Positions 32,984-44,190 of a stretch of DNA of 64,000 nt are shown here, one piece after another. Made by a program: the position numbers and the translations under genes. Source of the DNA: Adiantum capillus-veneris (taxonomy: Eukaryota; Streptophyta; Polypodiopsida; Polypodiales; Pteridaceae); assembly GCA_014529385.2 (NCBI GenBank), contig CM043952.1, forward strand, positions 62,739,119 to 62,803,118, in the 5' to 3' direction. Position 1 is the first letter of the stretch. Each line of letters begins with the position of its first letter. The notes beneath the pieces are model-generated. The model did not search any database. It worked only from the letters and a program-made list of their open reading frames with translations, and was not told the origin of the DNA.

Positions 32984-34277
32984 CAGTTGGACAACTTCTG
33001 TTTCATCAAGTGAGAATTTTGTTGCAGTTATGCTGAAAAAGACATTATACGCGTATGATGTCTTTTTTCACAGATTTAGACTATTTTGGTTATGCTCACT
33101 CTCAGTAGCCCCCTTATGCTCTGTCCACTCACAAAATTCAGTTTGAACTCTGTTTGAGCAAGTTATGGCTAATTTAGGCTTTTCTTGGCAATTTTCCGCT
33201 TTTGACTTGTTTTTTGGGTCAATTGTGATCCAAATGGGATGAAACTTGAAATATAACCTCTAGACAGCTATTACAATGGATCTGTGTTAGCAAAGTATCA
33301 AAATATGTCCAAAATTAGGTCAAAGACATCATACGCGTATGATGTCTTTTTCATCAATTTGGGTCAGAACTTGATATTTATGCTTTCTACAGTGTTTGTA
33401 ACAATCTTGTCAGGTCAGATATCAAAAATAAGCAGTGGATGTGCTAAAAGACATTATACGCGTATGATGTCTTTTTTCCCAGATTTTGACTATTTTTGGT
33501 TTTAAGCCTTCTCCAATGTTTATAATTGAGTTTCAAGTGTTTTTGTCAGGTTTGAATGTAAAAACAAGATCTGAATCCAAAATTTCCTATTCTTTGCGTT
33601 TCTTGGACTCCGACTTGTCTTTTTGGGTTTCTTTGAGTGTTAATGCTCTTGTTTTAAGTTGAAATTAGGATATAACCCCCCTTTTGAACACTCTGGTAAA
33701 GTCAAAATTTCTGTTTTGGTCTCTGTTTGGTCATTTAGACATCATACGCGTATGATGTCTAAAGTTGCAGATTTCCATTTTTTGGCACAGAATCCTTCCT
33801 AAAGCTTTCTCAAGTGCTCAGCAACTCCCAGATACACAGAAAATTTCTCTGACTTTTGTTTATTGCAAGTTTCACTACTAACTCGACGGTTTAGTGATCT
33901 AACATGCAATCAACCATATCAAGCAAATACTCCAATGATTATTAGCTCTAGATCAGGATCAAATGAAGTCCTACCTAAGCTATTCCTAATCATAAAATGG
34001 GTTTGGTAATTGTGATTTTAAAGAGATCCACTGCCACTCACGGACTAGCAAATTCTTCTTCTATCAACAACTACTCAACACCAACAAAACAACAAACAAA
34101 TCTAAGCTAAACTAAAAATACTGTCAACACGGAAGACCCAGGAATACCCCACTTCCTAGTATCTCTCGAGATCTTCGGAGTCCACCACTCCTAGATCTTT
34201 TCTAACTAAAGTATACAAAGTAGTTTATACGACTCACCTCGTAGGATTAGTCTAAGGTCACCTACTTAGGGCTCTCG
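32984..34277 (-). other. Leader of element B with four palindromes
   Basis: The region lies between the PBS and the first ORF. Palindromes are at 33041-33062, 33325-33346, 33450-33471 and 33738-33759 (spacing 284, 125, 288). The first and third carry T at position 6 of the left arm, which would still pair with G as a wobble in RNA. No coding frame of note is seen. The whole block is duplicated at 14874-16168. Confidence 0.8.
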
Positions 34278-34295
34278 TCCCCGGCAGCGGCGCCA
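34278..34295 (-). other. Primer-binding site of element B, tRNA-Asp type
   Basis: The minus strand reads TGGCGCCGCTGCCGGGGA two bases after the LTR end. Plant tRNA-Asp would pair over 17 of 18 positions. Athila and Tat/Ogre elements use the same primer. Confidence 0.9.
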
Positions 34296-34297
34296 AA

Positions 34298-35245
34298 TGT
34301 TAAGGCGGTTACGCCGCTAGCGGAAGCTAAATAGCGAGAACTCAACCAACAACAGAATTTGTCAGACGAGGACGAAGCTTGACCCGCAGGCGCATGGAAA
34401 CAACTAGGTGGGTGTCAAATCACCTACTCGACCTTCTAATGACAATCACTACTAAGGAAATCAAATCTAAGTTCTAAAATACGCAAGTGACTGAAATCCG
34501 TACTACGAACGAATGCTATACGAAACAGGATCTAGAATCATTGAATCGATCTCAAACTCAAGGGGAAGTCTATACACTAGGTAAGAACAACACCCTAAAG
34601 ACTTGAACTGCAAAATCAACCTATAATCACTCCGTGCGGTAAACGCGTATGAAGACAGGCCGAAAAATACAGGTGACCGAAACTTGACCCCGATGGTACT
34701 AATGCGTAGCTCTACTCGTTGTGGTTCTATAGATATGCTGCACGCTCTATTCCGACACACGAGTTGGAAGAAAAGTCACACCGAAGCTCGTAGGAACTTA
34801 CCACACATAGAAGCCGATAGCGCGCACTCTTGGTATCAGTGCGTAGCTCTCGCCGTTGCTAACACAATGGCGGTGTCTCTTCTCCAATGGCGGCTCCGTA
34901 GCTCGCGTAGCAAGTAGATAAGACACTCTCTCTCTCTCTCTCACTCACTCTCTCTCAGACACAGTCACGGCGCTCAAAAAATCACTTTGATTAATAATTT
35001 GAATCTAGTTTAGGTTACAAAACTTTGGCTTATATACCTCAGCCTTGGAGGTGAGAACATCTCTAACTAATTACATCAGCAAGTGAAATTACTTCGGGAT
35101 TACAAGCTGGAAACTCAATTGAGTCCCATTACTTAATGAATGGCTCAAATCAAAATTAATGTCGGAGAGACATTTATTACAATCAATGGTTACAAAATGA
35201 TGAGTGTGAGCAAAATTGTGGGTGTGATCCTCTACTGGCTCAACA
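34298..35245 (-). mobile_element. LTR of element B, right copy (5' LTR)
   Basis: This 948-bp LTR runs from TGTTAAGG to GGCTCAACA, with a minus-strand TATA box at 35029-35036 and a CT microsatellite near 34927-34960. It drives the minus-strand genes of element B. Small indels and about 20 substitutions separate it from the left LTR. Confidence 0.9.
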
Positions 35246-36560
35246 CACCCTCATCTTGTTTTCCATAAATCTCTTCCTATTCTTTGAAAAAAGGAAAAAG
35301 TTGGTTATTCTTATCACGTGAGAACATTGAACTTGTCATCCATACCCAACCAACCTCAAATGCATCCACACCAACACTCACGATTATGTGAGTGTTCAAT
35401 TCATGTGCAAGAAAATCCCCCTAAGTGGATGTTCACTCATAAGGTTCGGCCTTTGGCTTCTCATTGTGAAATCCACAAGCCAACATCCACAAACAACACT
35501 AGTAAACCATGTCACCATCATCGGATAGAAGCCCAACAACCACCACTTGCCACCAATAGTGCAATAAGCCTCCACACACACTACACGTGAGTGACCACAT
35601 CCCACCAATAGTGCAACGAGCATCCACACACACACTACATGTCAGTGACCATACCTGAGCAAGATGAATCTGCCATAGCCAAACTTGGAATCCACTTTGC
35701 CTCACACCATGTAGTAAGACACCTTTCGGACACGCTAAAGATAGTAAACCTTACAAACCATGTAGGACATAGCATTTTCACCTCCTTTAGGCAATCAGGA
35801 TCTCCCTTGAGTCCCCTATAATTGCTCTCTTGTTCAAAAAATGTTGAAAGGTCTTGATTTCTAAATTTTAGGCTCTCCTCTTGAAGAATGTGTTTGCAAT
35901 GCTTCCTAGTCAATGTCACCCTCAAAATATGGACAATAATACACAACCTATCCATTTTAAGCTATCTAATCTTGACAAAAGAGCACCTATGTTTATGCAT
36001 TTAAGAAGAGAATCTTCACGCATCAGGCAGCGATAAAATAATGCTTATATTTTGACACCCAAATGAGGTCATTGAGGGGATAATTGGTGTCAACTTTTAG
36101 GAGTAAGTACTTCAAAATCTTATATATAAACTTGAAAAGGGAATACAAATCTTGTGACTTTGTATAAATTGTGGGTTTTTTAATATGTATTTTGGTGCCA
36201 CCCACCAATACTTTCTCTTCCACTCTACACGTGTAGATGGGAGCATGTCTAGAAAAGTAGGAAATGTCTTTGTGCTAGGTAGAGGGTATTTTGTCCCGAG
36301 TAGTAGAAACCCATGTAGATTCCATGCCATCCAAAATAAATCATCATGCCCTTGCCATGTATATCATTGTGAGTGATGTTTTGTGATAGTGTGTCGCAAT
36401 CCATGAACAATGTTCCAGATATTGGCATTCTCATACCTCACGAGTGCCCTCCACACTTTTGAAGCTCTTGGTGTATTGGAGGTTATTTTCCTCCTTTTAT
36501 AATTGATCAAGCCAATTGTTGAGGGAGTCTCCCTTCTAGAAGCAAACAACTAACACAAGT
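35246..36560. other. Unassigned flank right of element B
   Basis: No gene is recognisable. A two-copy repeat of about 54 bp (CACCAATAGTGCAA, then TCCACACACAC and GTGACCA) lies at 35553-35652. The longest frame (35955-35635, minus) has no recognisable motif and was left out. Confidence 0.4.
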
Positions 36561-37393
36561 AGGCACAAGTGGTATCTTGCTAAGGATAGAGGCGTGAAGT
36601 GCTTGTAAATACACAAAATAGCCTAACATGTGAGAAACATAATAAAGGATCATGCATACCCAAAAAATTGTATATACACACGATAAAAAATTGTACACAA
36701 TCTTAGAGAGGAGAAGATCAACACTAGATGGAGGAAAATGATAATCTCTCCACATGGGTCCCTCAATGAGCCCATGTGAACGTGTTTATAAATTCAAAAG
36801 TATTACAACAATAGAGAGAGAGTTTATCCATGAGCATTTAATATCCAACATTAAATAATCCAATGTTCTAAATTGCTTCTCACGTATTAGCCATATAAAA
36901 AATATCCGTTAATGCACCATAATCAAATACATTACATACCTCTCCATTAAGAAAGCAATTGTTCTCAATTGCTATGTTATTATCGTGCAAGTCATAATTT
37001 TTCAAAAATAAAGGTTAAAATTACATATCATAAACATAATATATCAATATAAAATCTTGCAAAGTTAAATAATTTAATTTTCTTATGCTTTCAAACATCC
37101 ACACTTGCACATTCTAGTGTCCCATACCACTAGATTAAGCATTATACATTATAGCCAAGGTAAATCCATAATTAATATCATCATCATATTAACAATATCA
37201 TCATTAGGAAGAGAATGGGGTCTAGGAGGGCCTCTTTATTTGGCAAACCTTGAGTATTAAGAAAGCAATCAAAGGAAAGCTTTTGAATTCACAACAAGAA
37301 AAATGGCTAGTTTATTTACATTCAATTTATCCTCCCAAAATTAAATTTAAAATCTAGCGAGTAAATCCATATTATGTAGCATATCTATGGAAA
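36560..37393 (-). repeat. Degenerate dispersed repeat, related to 47700-48150 and 56600-57300
   Basis: Shared landmarks are CACAAAATAG, ACTAGATGGAGGAAAAT and CACATGGGTCCCTCAATGAG (also near 47755-47995), and ACATACCTCTCC, GCAATTGTTCTCAATTGC and TAGTGTCCCATACCACTAGA (also near 56985-57170). On the minus strand the CTCAATTGC part resembles the sequence just past pol in some gypsy elements. A decayed retrotransposon 3' end is likely. Confidence 0.5.
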
Positions 37394-37506
37394 TGTTACC
37401 ATATACATGTGGTAGTGATGTGTGTGAACACACTTAGGACCGCTGGGGCATTTTTTCCCTCAGTAGGAGGTTTTTTCCCCGTGCATTGTATACTGATAAC
37501 TCTAGG
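37394..37506 (+). mobile_element. Copia LTR, 5' fragment
   Basis: TGTTACCATATACATGTGG through CTCTAGG matches the first half of the LTR at 41701-41928. It is cut at 37506, where an unrelated LTR starts with TGTTATAAAATC. Confidence 0.75.
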
Positions 37507-38777
37507 TGTTATAAAATCTAATATCTAACCAACTCAAATGATTTTCTCATATTAAAGTGATCATTTAATGTGGGAGAATAAACGAGAACAAGGGTTAGGA
37601 TATAGACATGTGCTTATAGATCTATCTCAACACGGGACCAATAACACGGGACCAATGGTAAAAGGGGCCCAAATGAGAGATGGTATGTCAAAGAGCAAGG
37701 CTAACCGATGGAGTTTAAAGACCTTAGGGTCAGATTCATTGAAGACCTCCAATAGTTAGTGTTAAAAGTCCTTTGACCTTAGGTAATCTAGGGCTGTGCT
37801 TGAGGTGGGAACCCAGCCCAAGCTTAAGGTGCTTCAGGTGCTTATCGTGCTTGATGACTAAGGTGCTTGAGGTGCTTATCGTCCTTGCTGACTAAGGTGC
37901 TTAACGTGATTGTTGACTAAGGTTCTTGAGGTGCTTGTCGTGCTTACCGACTAGGGAGCTTGAGGTGCTTGTGGCCGGAAATTTGTCATGCTTGATGACT
38001 AAGGTGCTTGAGGTAAGGTGTGCCAAAAGTCAATCATCAATCCCTACAAGGAGGGGGGGAGCCCTACAAGAGGGGGACGAGAGAGAACACACACATGCTC
38101 ACACAAGGCAATCTTTGTACAAAGAAAGCAAAAGGGACACTTGTCAAGTTCCTCCTCATGTTGCCCTCATGGTTTGCCTAAAGCCTATTGGTTGGTCACC
38201 CAAGGGGTCCAATGATAAATTAGTAGATTTAATTAATTGTTTTTTCATTTATCAAGTCCTCTCTCAAACAAGAAAGTGGGACACTTGTCCCAAGGCTAGT
38301 ATGATTTCTTGGTATGACTCTTGCTTGTGATTGGCTAGGCCTAAGGGGTCCAATGAGCTTCAAGCATGAGCTACAAGGGGGGGTTGACCAAAGCAATTAG
38401 GGGGCATGCTTGAGGGTATACTCTCCCACACACAGATACACACACACACACGCGCTCTCTCTCTCTCATTGTGTGAAGTGCAAAGTGCAAGAGCTCCCTC
38501 TCCTTCTCCAAGCAAGTAGAGAGATTGAGAGCCTACACCAACACTCTTGGCTATGGAATGCAAATCCAACCAAGAGCCATGCTTCAATGCTTAAGCTTGC
38601 CATCTCTCCATCTTCATTACTATGCTATTATTATGCTAGCAACAAGAAGAGTGATGATAAGTGAGAAACTAGTTCTTTCTCCTATGAAATGCTTCTTCTT
38701 ACTCTTCCCTGCCCTCATTCCTTGCTAGCTCTCTCCACCTTCGAAGGTGTTTGAGGTCTTGGGCCAGTTCCATTACA
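37507..38777 (+). mobile_element. 1.27-kb LTR of a gag-bearing retrotransposon
   Basis: It begins TGTTATAAAATC inside the copia LTR fragment and ends CATTACA directly before a tRNA-Met-like PBS (TGGTATCAAAGA at 38779). It contains a minisatellite at 37828-38010 and an AC/CT microsatellite near 38428-38470. The LTR call rests on the TG...CA ends and the PBS. Confidence 0.65.
37828..38010. repeat. Minisatellite, units of about 25-48 bp
   Basis: Six imperfect units of the type AAGGTGCTTGAGGTGCTTAT followed by CGTGCTTGATGACT lie in the LTR. Confidence 0.8.
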
Positions 38778-38778
38778 T

Positions 38779-38796
38779 TGGTATCAAAGAATTTGG
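38779..38796 (+). other. Primer-binding site, initiator tRNA-Met type
   Basis: TGGTATCAAAGAATTTGG follows the LTR end after one base and resembles the common plant TGGTATCAGAGC site with changes. Confidence 0.6.
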
Positions 38797-39191
38797 TTTC
38801 TATTTTCTTGCTTAAGAAGAGAGGTCCTTAAGTAGCCTATAAATGGTTGATTTTGCTAATTATATTACGATAAGTGGGATTGGGATCTATTATCAGTTTT
38901 GTTGAGCTCATTATGTGGGATATGGTGCACACCTCGGGAGCTTTGGACTTAATAATGGCTTCTTTTTAGACTTTCCTAGGGCTTTACCATTATTGAGCCA
39001 TAAGAAGTCCAAAAGGAGCTAGCCCTCGGTAATTCTGCAATATAAGACCCACTCCACTACTCTCTATAATTAACCACTTCGAGTCGTGGGTGTAGATACT
39101 TAAGAGCCAATTTTCAAAGGCTAAGAGGAGTGGCAACTAAGGTTTTGAATTGCCAAAGCATACACTAAGAAAGTACACAAATTTTGTTAAC

Positions 39192-40617
39192 ATGGCTGAC
39201 AATAACCAAGAGAGTAGAATGAACATTGATAGCTTTGATTTTGCACATGAAGGTGCTAATGATGATGCCACATATTTGTCAATTATCTCATTACTAGGTT
39301 GCAGCAAGCTATGGGCAACCTGGCATTGAGAGCCGAAGTTACTCAACAACTTTACGCTTATGGGATTTCCCTTCCTCTCCAAGAGGAGAGAGAGCTTGGG
39401 AGGCCTCTTAAAGAGACCCCCAAAAGAATACTCTCCCCCGTACGAGAGGAGGAATCCAAAGAGTAAGAAAGCAATGAAACTTTAAGTTCCTCTGAAGATG
39501 TGGCTCCACAAAGATGGCGGTCTAGACAATCGCCAACTCCTACAAAGAGGAAAAGATCAACACACAGTCCTTCTCCTTGTCACTCCAAAAGGGAAGAGAG
39601 GAAACAAAGAAAGAAAAGGGCAAGAAAGAGGTCACCCTCTTCTCCTTCTTCTTCACCTTCCTCCTCTTTCGATGAAAGCTATGGATATTCTCCTAGAGAA
39701 TACAAGAGGGGAGGACATCGCAAATCATACCCTACATGGAAAAGGTCACAAAAGCTCAAGAAGTTCAAGGAGGGAGGAAAGAGTATCTCTTTTCTCACTT
39801 ATGATGGCACCTTTGGTGCTACTGACAAAGTATTGGCCTTCATCCAACAATTTGATGCGGCCTTTGGAGACAAGGGCTTCATGGAGTCCTCCAAGCTACG
39901 TCATGTAGCTATGCACTTCCAAAAATTGGCTCGTCGATGGTGGACCAGTCTTCATGGCAATGGCAAAGCCCCAAAGACCTACGAGTTTCCATCATGAAGC
40001 AATTCCTTGCAAGCAATGCAAAGGACAAAGTGCTAACCCAATGGCACAGTTTGAAGCTTCTCTCATATGAGTCTATCCACAAATATGTAGACAAGTTCTG
40101 GGATCTACATCTCAAGGCTATTGTCTTCCAAAAGATAGAATTTGCCGAGAAAAAGCAACAATTTTGTGCGGGATTACCTGAAGAGATGGCCAAATACTTC
40201 AACTCTCAATGGCCTGGTTCTATCATCGAAGTAATCCATCACACCATGGTTGCTTCCCACATCATTTTCCAACAAGGGGCTAGACGGAATGTCAAGCCCA
40301 TGCAAAACAAAGACAAAAATGATGCAAAGGGGAAAACCAATGCCCAAAATTCTTCCCAAGGCACTTCCAACAACAAAAACAACAACAATTTGTCCAAGGA
40401 GAAGGGAGTTTACAAAGGCAAAAACAAACTCTCTCCTGAAGAGCTGGAAGCTTTTCACAAGGACCATAAGTGTTTTAAGTGTGGGGAGCAGGGACATGGC
40501 TATCGTTCTTGCCCCAAGAAAAATGCTCGCAATGAGACTCCTAGGGCTTCCAACATCGAAGCTCCAAAAGTGGATGCTCATTGCAAAGGATCATCTTTCT
40601 CCTATGCCTTCATCTAA
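39192..40617 (+). pseudogene. gag: Gypsy-type gag, frameshifted and 3' truncated
   Basis: The likely start is the ATG at 39192 (MADNNQESRMNIDSFDF). After frame breaks the main part begins near 39463 with an Arg/Ser-rich stretch. The gag core follows (FLTYDGTFGATDKVLAFIQQ, then MHFQKLARRWW); a frame change near 39975 leads to LRVSIMKQFL, and a zinc knuckle CFKCGEQGHGYRSC lies at about 40470-40515. The capsid core resembles Ty3/gypsy retrotransposon gag. The ORF ends abruptly at 40617, where copia RT sequence begins. No protease or RT of its own remains. Confidence 0.75.
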
Positions 40618-41623
40618 AAAAAGCACTTTGTATGTAAAGTGAGGGTGATGTACTTATCATTGTTGTTCTATATGTGGATGATTTGTCGATCACTGGTCCA
40701 AATGAGACACGTATTGTTGAATTTAAGGCTGATTTGAATGCTACTTTCAAGATGAAAGATCTGGGGTTGTTGCTTCATCACTTGGACATACAACTTAAGC
40801 AACATGATGGTGGTATTGCCTTGTGTCGGACATGCTACATAGGGACATTCCTATGTAAGTTTTGACTTAAGGACTGCAAGCCTATTGCCACTCCCATGGA
40901 AACAAGTTTGAATTGAGTTTTCATGATGCTAATGATCCTGTCGATGTCACTCTTTACCAAACTGATGTTAGATGCCTTATATATATATATATATATATAT
41001 ATGTAATACAAGGTCGAATATTCAGTTTGTAGTCTCATAAGCTAGAAATTTTATGCATGGTCTAGGGTCTAAGCATTGGCAGGCTGTAAGGAGGATTTTT
41101 TGCCACTTGAGTGGCACTTTTAATCTTGGCTTGTTTTATCCCTATGGGGGATCATTGCCACCAGATCTACATACTTTTTTGGGCTCATATTGGGCTGGTT
41201 GTTTTGACACATGAGTGTCCACAAGTGGTTTCTATTTCATGCTTGGAAATTCATGCATATCAGCCCATTGTGGCCACTTCCAATTGTGAGGCTGAGTACA
41301 AGGTAGACTTCACAGCTATGATTGAGTGTGTATGGCTCAGACGCCTTATGGCTGATTTCGATATTGGACAGGATACAACCAACATCATCTACACTGGCAA
41401 TCATTGCACATTGGCAATTGCAAGAAACCCAATTTTTCATACTTGCACAAAGCACATTGAGGTGCATTACCACTATGTTAAGGAGAGACTCTCAGCAAGA
41501 GAAATGGACTTGGCTTATGCGCCAACACAAGACAACCTTGCATATATGTTTCCAAAGGCATTGCCTCGTGAGAAGTTTGAAGCTTTTCACAAATTTTTGG
41601 GCTTACTCCCCTTTGTGGATTGA
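40618..41623 (+). pseudogene. Ty1/copia pol, RT-RNase H 3' part, degenerate
   Basis: Homology to the minus-strand copia element starts at STLYVK. RT motifs follow: VVLYVDDLSITGPNE, FKMKDLGLL and KPIATPME. The RNase H part includes GSKHWQAVRRIF, PIVATSNCEAEY, LAIARNPIFHTCTKHIEVHYHYV and FLGLLPFVD before the stop at 41623. Several stops, indels and an expanded AT tract at 40979-41002 destroy the frame. The 5' two thirds of the element are missing and replaced by the gag remnant. Confidence 0.85.
40979..41002. repeat. (TA)n microsatellite inside decayed RT
   Basis: The minus-strand copy has only TTTATATATGC here, so the run expanded after insertion. Confidence 0.85.
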
Positions 41624-41689
41624 TCATGCACTCAGGGCATGGCACTTCCCTATACATTATGTACCAACTCTTGTTCACCACATCAGTCC

Positions 41690-41928
41690 TAGGGGGGATT
41701 TGTTACCATATACATGTGGTGGTGAAGTGTGTGAACACACTTAGGACCGCCATGAAATTTTTGCCCTCACTAGGAGGTTTTTTCCCCATGCATTGTATAT
41801 ATGCCCATTGCTCTAGGTCTATCTTATCTTTCCATTGCACACTAAGGAATACTACTCTTCTTTGTGTGCCTTGAGCTTCTTCATCCTCTCTAAGATATGT
41901 GTGTTTCTCTTCAACCCTCTTTCCAACA
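41690..41928 (+). mobile_element. Copia 3' LTR with polypurine tract
   Basis: The tract AGGGGGGATT precedes TGTTACCATATACATG at 41701. The LTR ends TTTCCAACA at 41928 (228 bp). It is the reverse complement counterpart of the LTRs at 42169-42436 and 47217-47442. Confidence 0.85.
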
Positions 41929-42168
41929 GGAAAGAGCTCAATGCGTAGATTGAAAGTTTGTAATCTCCATTCAAATTAGAGATCATAGGCTTTATGGGAG
42001 GCCAAAAATAATAAATTTTTCCCCCCTCCTTTTTTGGGAGAAAAGTGCATCCAACCACTCTTACTCTCTTACACACCCACATTCTTACACCCATGGCATG
42101 CACCTATTTGGCAAAATTCTAATTGCCTCCATATTCTCATGGAAAATAAATAGACCCATCCTCTTTCT
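41929..42168. other. Spacer between the two oppositely oriented copia elements
   Basis: About 240 bp without gene; its last five bases (TTTCT at 42164-42168) are the left target duplication of the minus-strand copia element. Confidence 0.6.
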
Positions 42169-42341
42169 TGTTGGAATTAGGGTTGCAGAAAAACACACAC
42201 AGCTTGGAGAAGATGAAGGAAGCTCAAGGCACACAATAGAGAGTGTATTACTTAGTGTGCAATGGAAAGATAGATAGCCCTAGAGTGATGGGCGTATATA
42301 CAATGCTCGGGGGAAAAAACCTCCTAAAGTGGGAAAAAATG

Positions 42342-42386
<45 letters not shown>

Positions 42387-42436
42387 GACGGTCCTAGTGT
42401 GTTCACATACATCACTACCACATGTATATGGTAATA
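42169..42436 (-). mobile_element. 3' LTR of the copia element, with a 42-base C run
   Basis: It matches the 5' LTR except for 42343-42384, a pure C run of 42 bases in place of a few bases (TCCCTGCGG in the other copy). Confidence 0.9.
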
Positions 42437-42511
42437 AATCCCCCCTGGAGTGATGCGGTGAATGAGAGCTGGCACATGAGTAAAGAGAAGTGCCATGCCC
42501 TAAGGACATGA

Positions 42512-43227
42512 TCAGTCCACAAAGGGGAGTAAGCCCAAAGATTTGCCGAAAGCTTCAAGCTTCTCACGAGACAATGCCTTTGTGAAAAGATCTGTAAGGT
42601 AGTCCTCTAATGGCACATAAGCCAAGTTGATCTCTCCTGCTAAGAGCCTCTCCTTGACATAGTGGTAATGCACCTCAATGTGCTTTGTGCGAGCATGAAA
42701 AACTGGGTTTCTCGCAACTGCCAATGCGCTCTGACTGTCAGTGTAGATAGTGTTGGCAGTGTCCTATCCAACACCCAAATCAGCCATAAGGCGTCTAAGC
42801 CATACACACTCAACCGTAGCTGTGAAGACTGCCCTATACTTAGCCTCACAACTCGAAGTGGCCACAATAGGTTGCTTCTTGCTCAACCATGATATACATG
42901 AACTGCCAAGCATGAAACAAAAACAACTTGTGGACACTCTCGTGTCAAAACAACCAGCCCAATCTGAGTCCGAAAAAGCATGTAAGTCTGGCGGCAATGA
43001 TCCCCCCTTGGGATAAAACAAGCCAAGATGCAAAGTGCCACTAAGGTAGCGGAAAATCCTCTTGACAGCCTGCCAATGCTTAGACCCTGGGCTATGCATA
43101 AATCTGCTGACTTGTGAGACTGCAAACTAAATATCCGTCCTCGTTTTGCATATATAAATGAGGCAGCCAACATCAGTTTGATAAAGAGTGACATCAGCAG
43201 GATCGCCAGCATCATGTAGACTCAACT
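42512..43227 (-). pseudogene. Copia RNase H domain
   Basis: A frameshift near 43240 separates this from the RT. Motifs in order are HSPGSKHWQAVKRIFRYL, FSDSDWAGC, KKQPIVATSSCEAKYRAVF and, after a stop at about 42763, LAVARNPVFHARTKHIEVHY, DLFTKALSREK and the end LGLLPFVD. The catalytic Asp of SDSDWAG and the Glu of CEAKYRA are present. The copia RNase H usually ends pol, as here. Confidence 0.9.
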
Positions 43228-44190
43228 TCAAACCTGTTTCCATGGAGTGGCAATAGGTTTGCAATCCTCAAGTCCAAATTTACATAGCAATGTCTGTATG
43301 TAACTTTTCTGACACAAGGAAATACCACCATCACACTGCTTAAACTGTATACCCAAGTAATGATGCAACAGCCCCAAATCTTTCATCTTGAAAGTAGCAT
43401 TCAAATCAGCCTTAAATTCAGCAATATGTCTCTCATTCGGTCCAGTGATCATCAAATCATCAACATAAAGAACCACAATGAGAAGTACATCATCCTCACG
43501 CTTAACATACAATGTGCTTTCTGTTGGACTGTTACGAAAGCCTCGTTTGACCAAATGAGTGTCAGATTTCTCATACCAAGCACGAGGAGATTGCTTCAAC
43601 CCATACAAATCCTTCTTACATGTGCACACTTTGTCCTCTTGTCCTTTTATGACAAAACCGCGAGGCTGCGTTACATAAACTTCCTCAATAATGTCACCAT
43701 TCAAGAAAGCAGTAACAATGTCTGATTGATGTACATCCCAACCAAAATGAGCTGCCAATGCACATAGAAAACGCACAGTAGTCAAACGACAAGTGGGAGC
43801 AAAAGTATCTTCATAATCAATGCCTTTTTGTTGTGCATAACCCTTTGCAACAATTCAAGCCTGTTGGCGATCAATCTCATGATTCAGCTTGCGTTTCAAC
43901 TTGTAAACCCACTTTGTACCAATGGCCTTTTTGATAGGAGGCAAATCACATAAAGTCCATGTGTCATTTTTTATAAGTGCATCATATTCTGATTGCATGG
44001 CAGCCATCCAATTTTTTGAATTTTGTGCTTCATCAAAAGACAGAGGCTCCTCAACATCATGTAGACTAGACACAGCCAAATCATAACAATCTAATGCATA
44101 AGATGCATGGAGAGATCCTGAACGAGTACGGCTGGACAAAGGTGCATCCAATTCACTGTCACACAAAGTGTGCACCAGCCATTTTGTCAT
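43228..44190 (-). pseudogene. Copia reverse transcriptase
   Basis: The RT begins near SFDEAQNSKNWMAAMQSEYD, continues through NDTWTLCDLPP and IGTKWVYKLKRK, then has a stop at 43855 before a second open segment from 43785. That segment shows WDVHQSDIVTAFLNGDI, YGLKQSPRAWYEK, VVLYVDDLMITGPNE and KDLGLLHHYLGIQF. The YVDD catalytic motif is intact. A frame break after PIATP ends it. Confidence 0.9.

Larger units (their letters stand above)
16189..35245 (-). mobile_element. Element B: near-complete Ty3/gypsy retrotransposon (19 kb)
   Basis: The two LTRs are 16189-17133 and 34298-35245. On the minus strand, from right to left, come LTR, tRNA-Asp PBS, 1.4 kb leader, ORF1, gag-pol (protease, RT, RNase H, integrase and a second protease-like domain), internal polypurine tract, 2.8 kb noncoding block, additional ORF, polypurine tract and LTR. 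Domain order PR-RT-RH-INT is Ty3/gypsy. The tRNA-Asp PBS, missing chromodomain and extra downstream ORF point to the non-chromoviral Athila/Tat side, although the second RNase H of Tat elements was not seen. No target duplication was found because of the tandem leader copy on the left. The pol frame is intact, but the additional ORF is frameshifted. Confidence 0.9.

Noticed and set aside
42248-42509. Poly-Gly and poly-Pro ORFs
   Set aside because: They come from the 42-base C run in the copia LTR.
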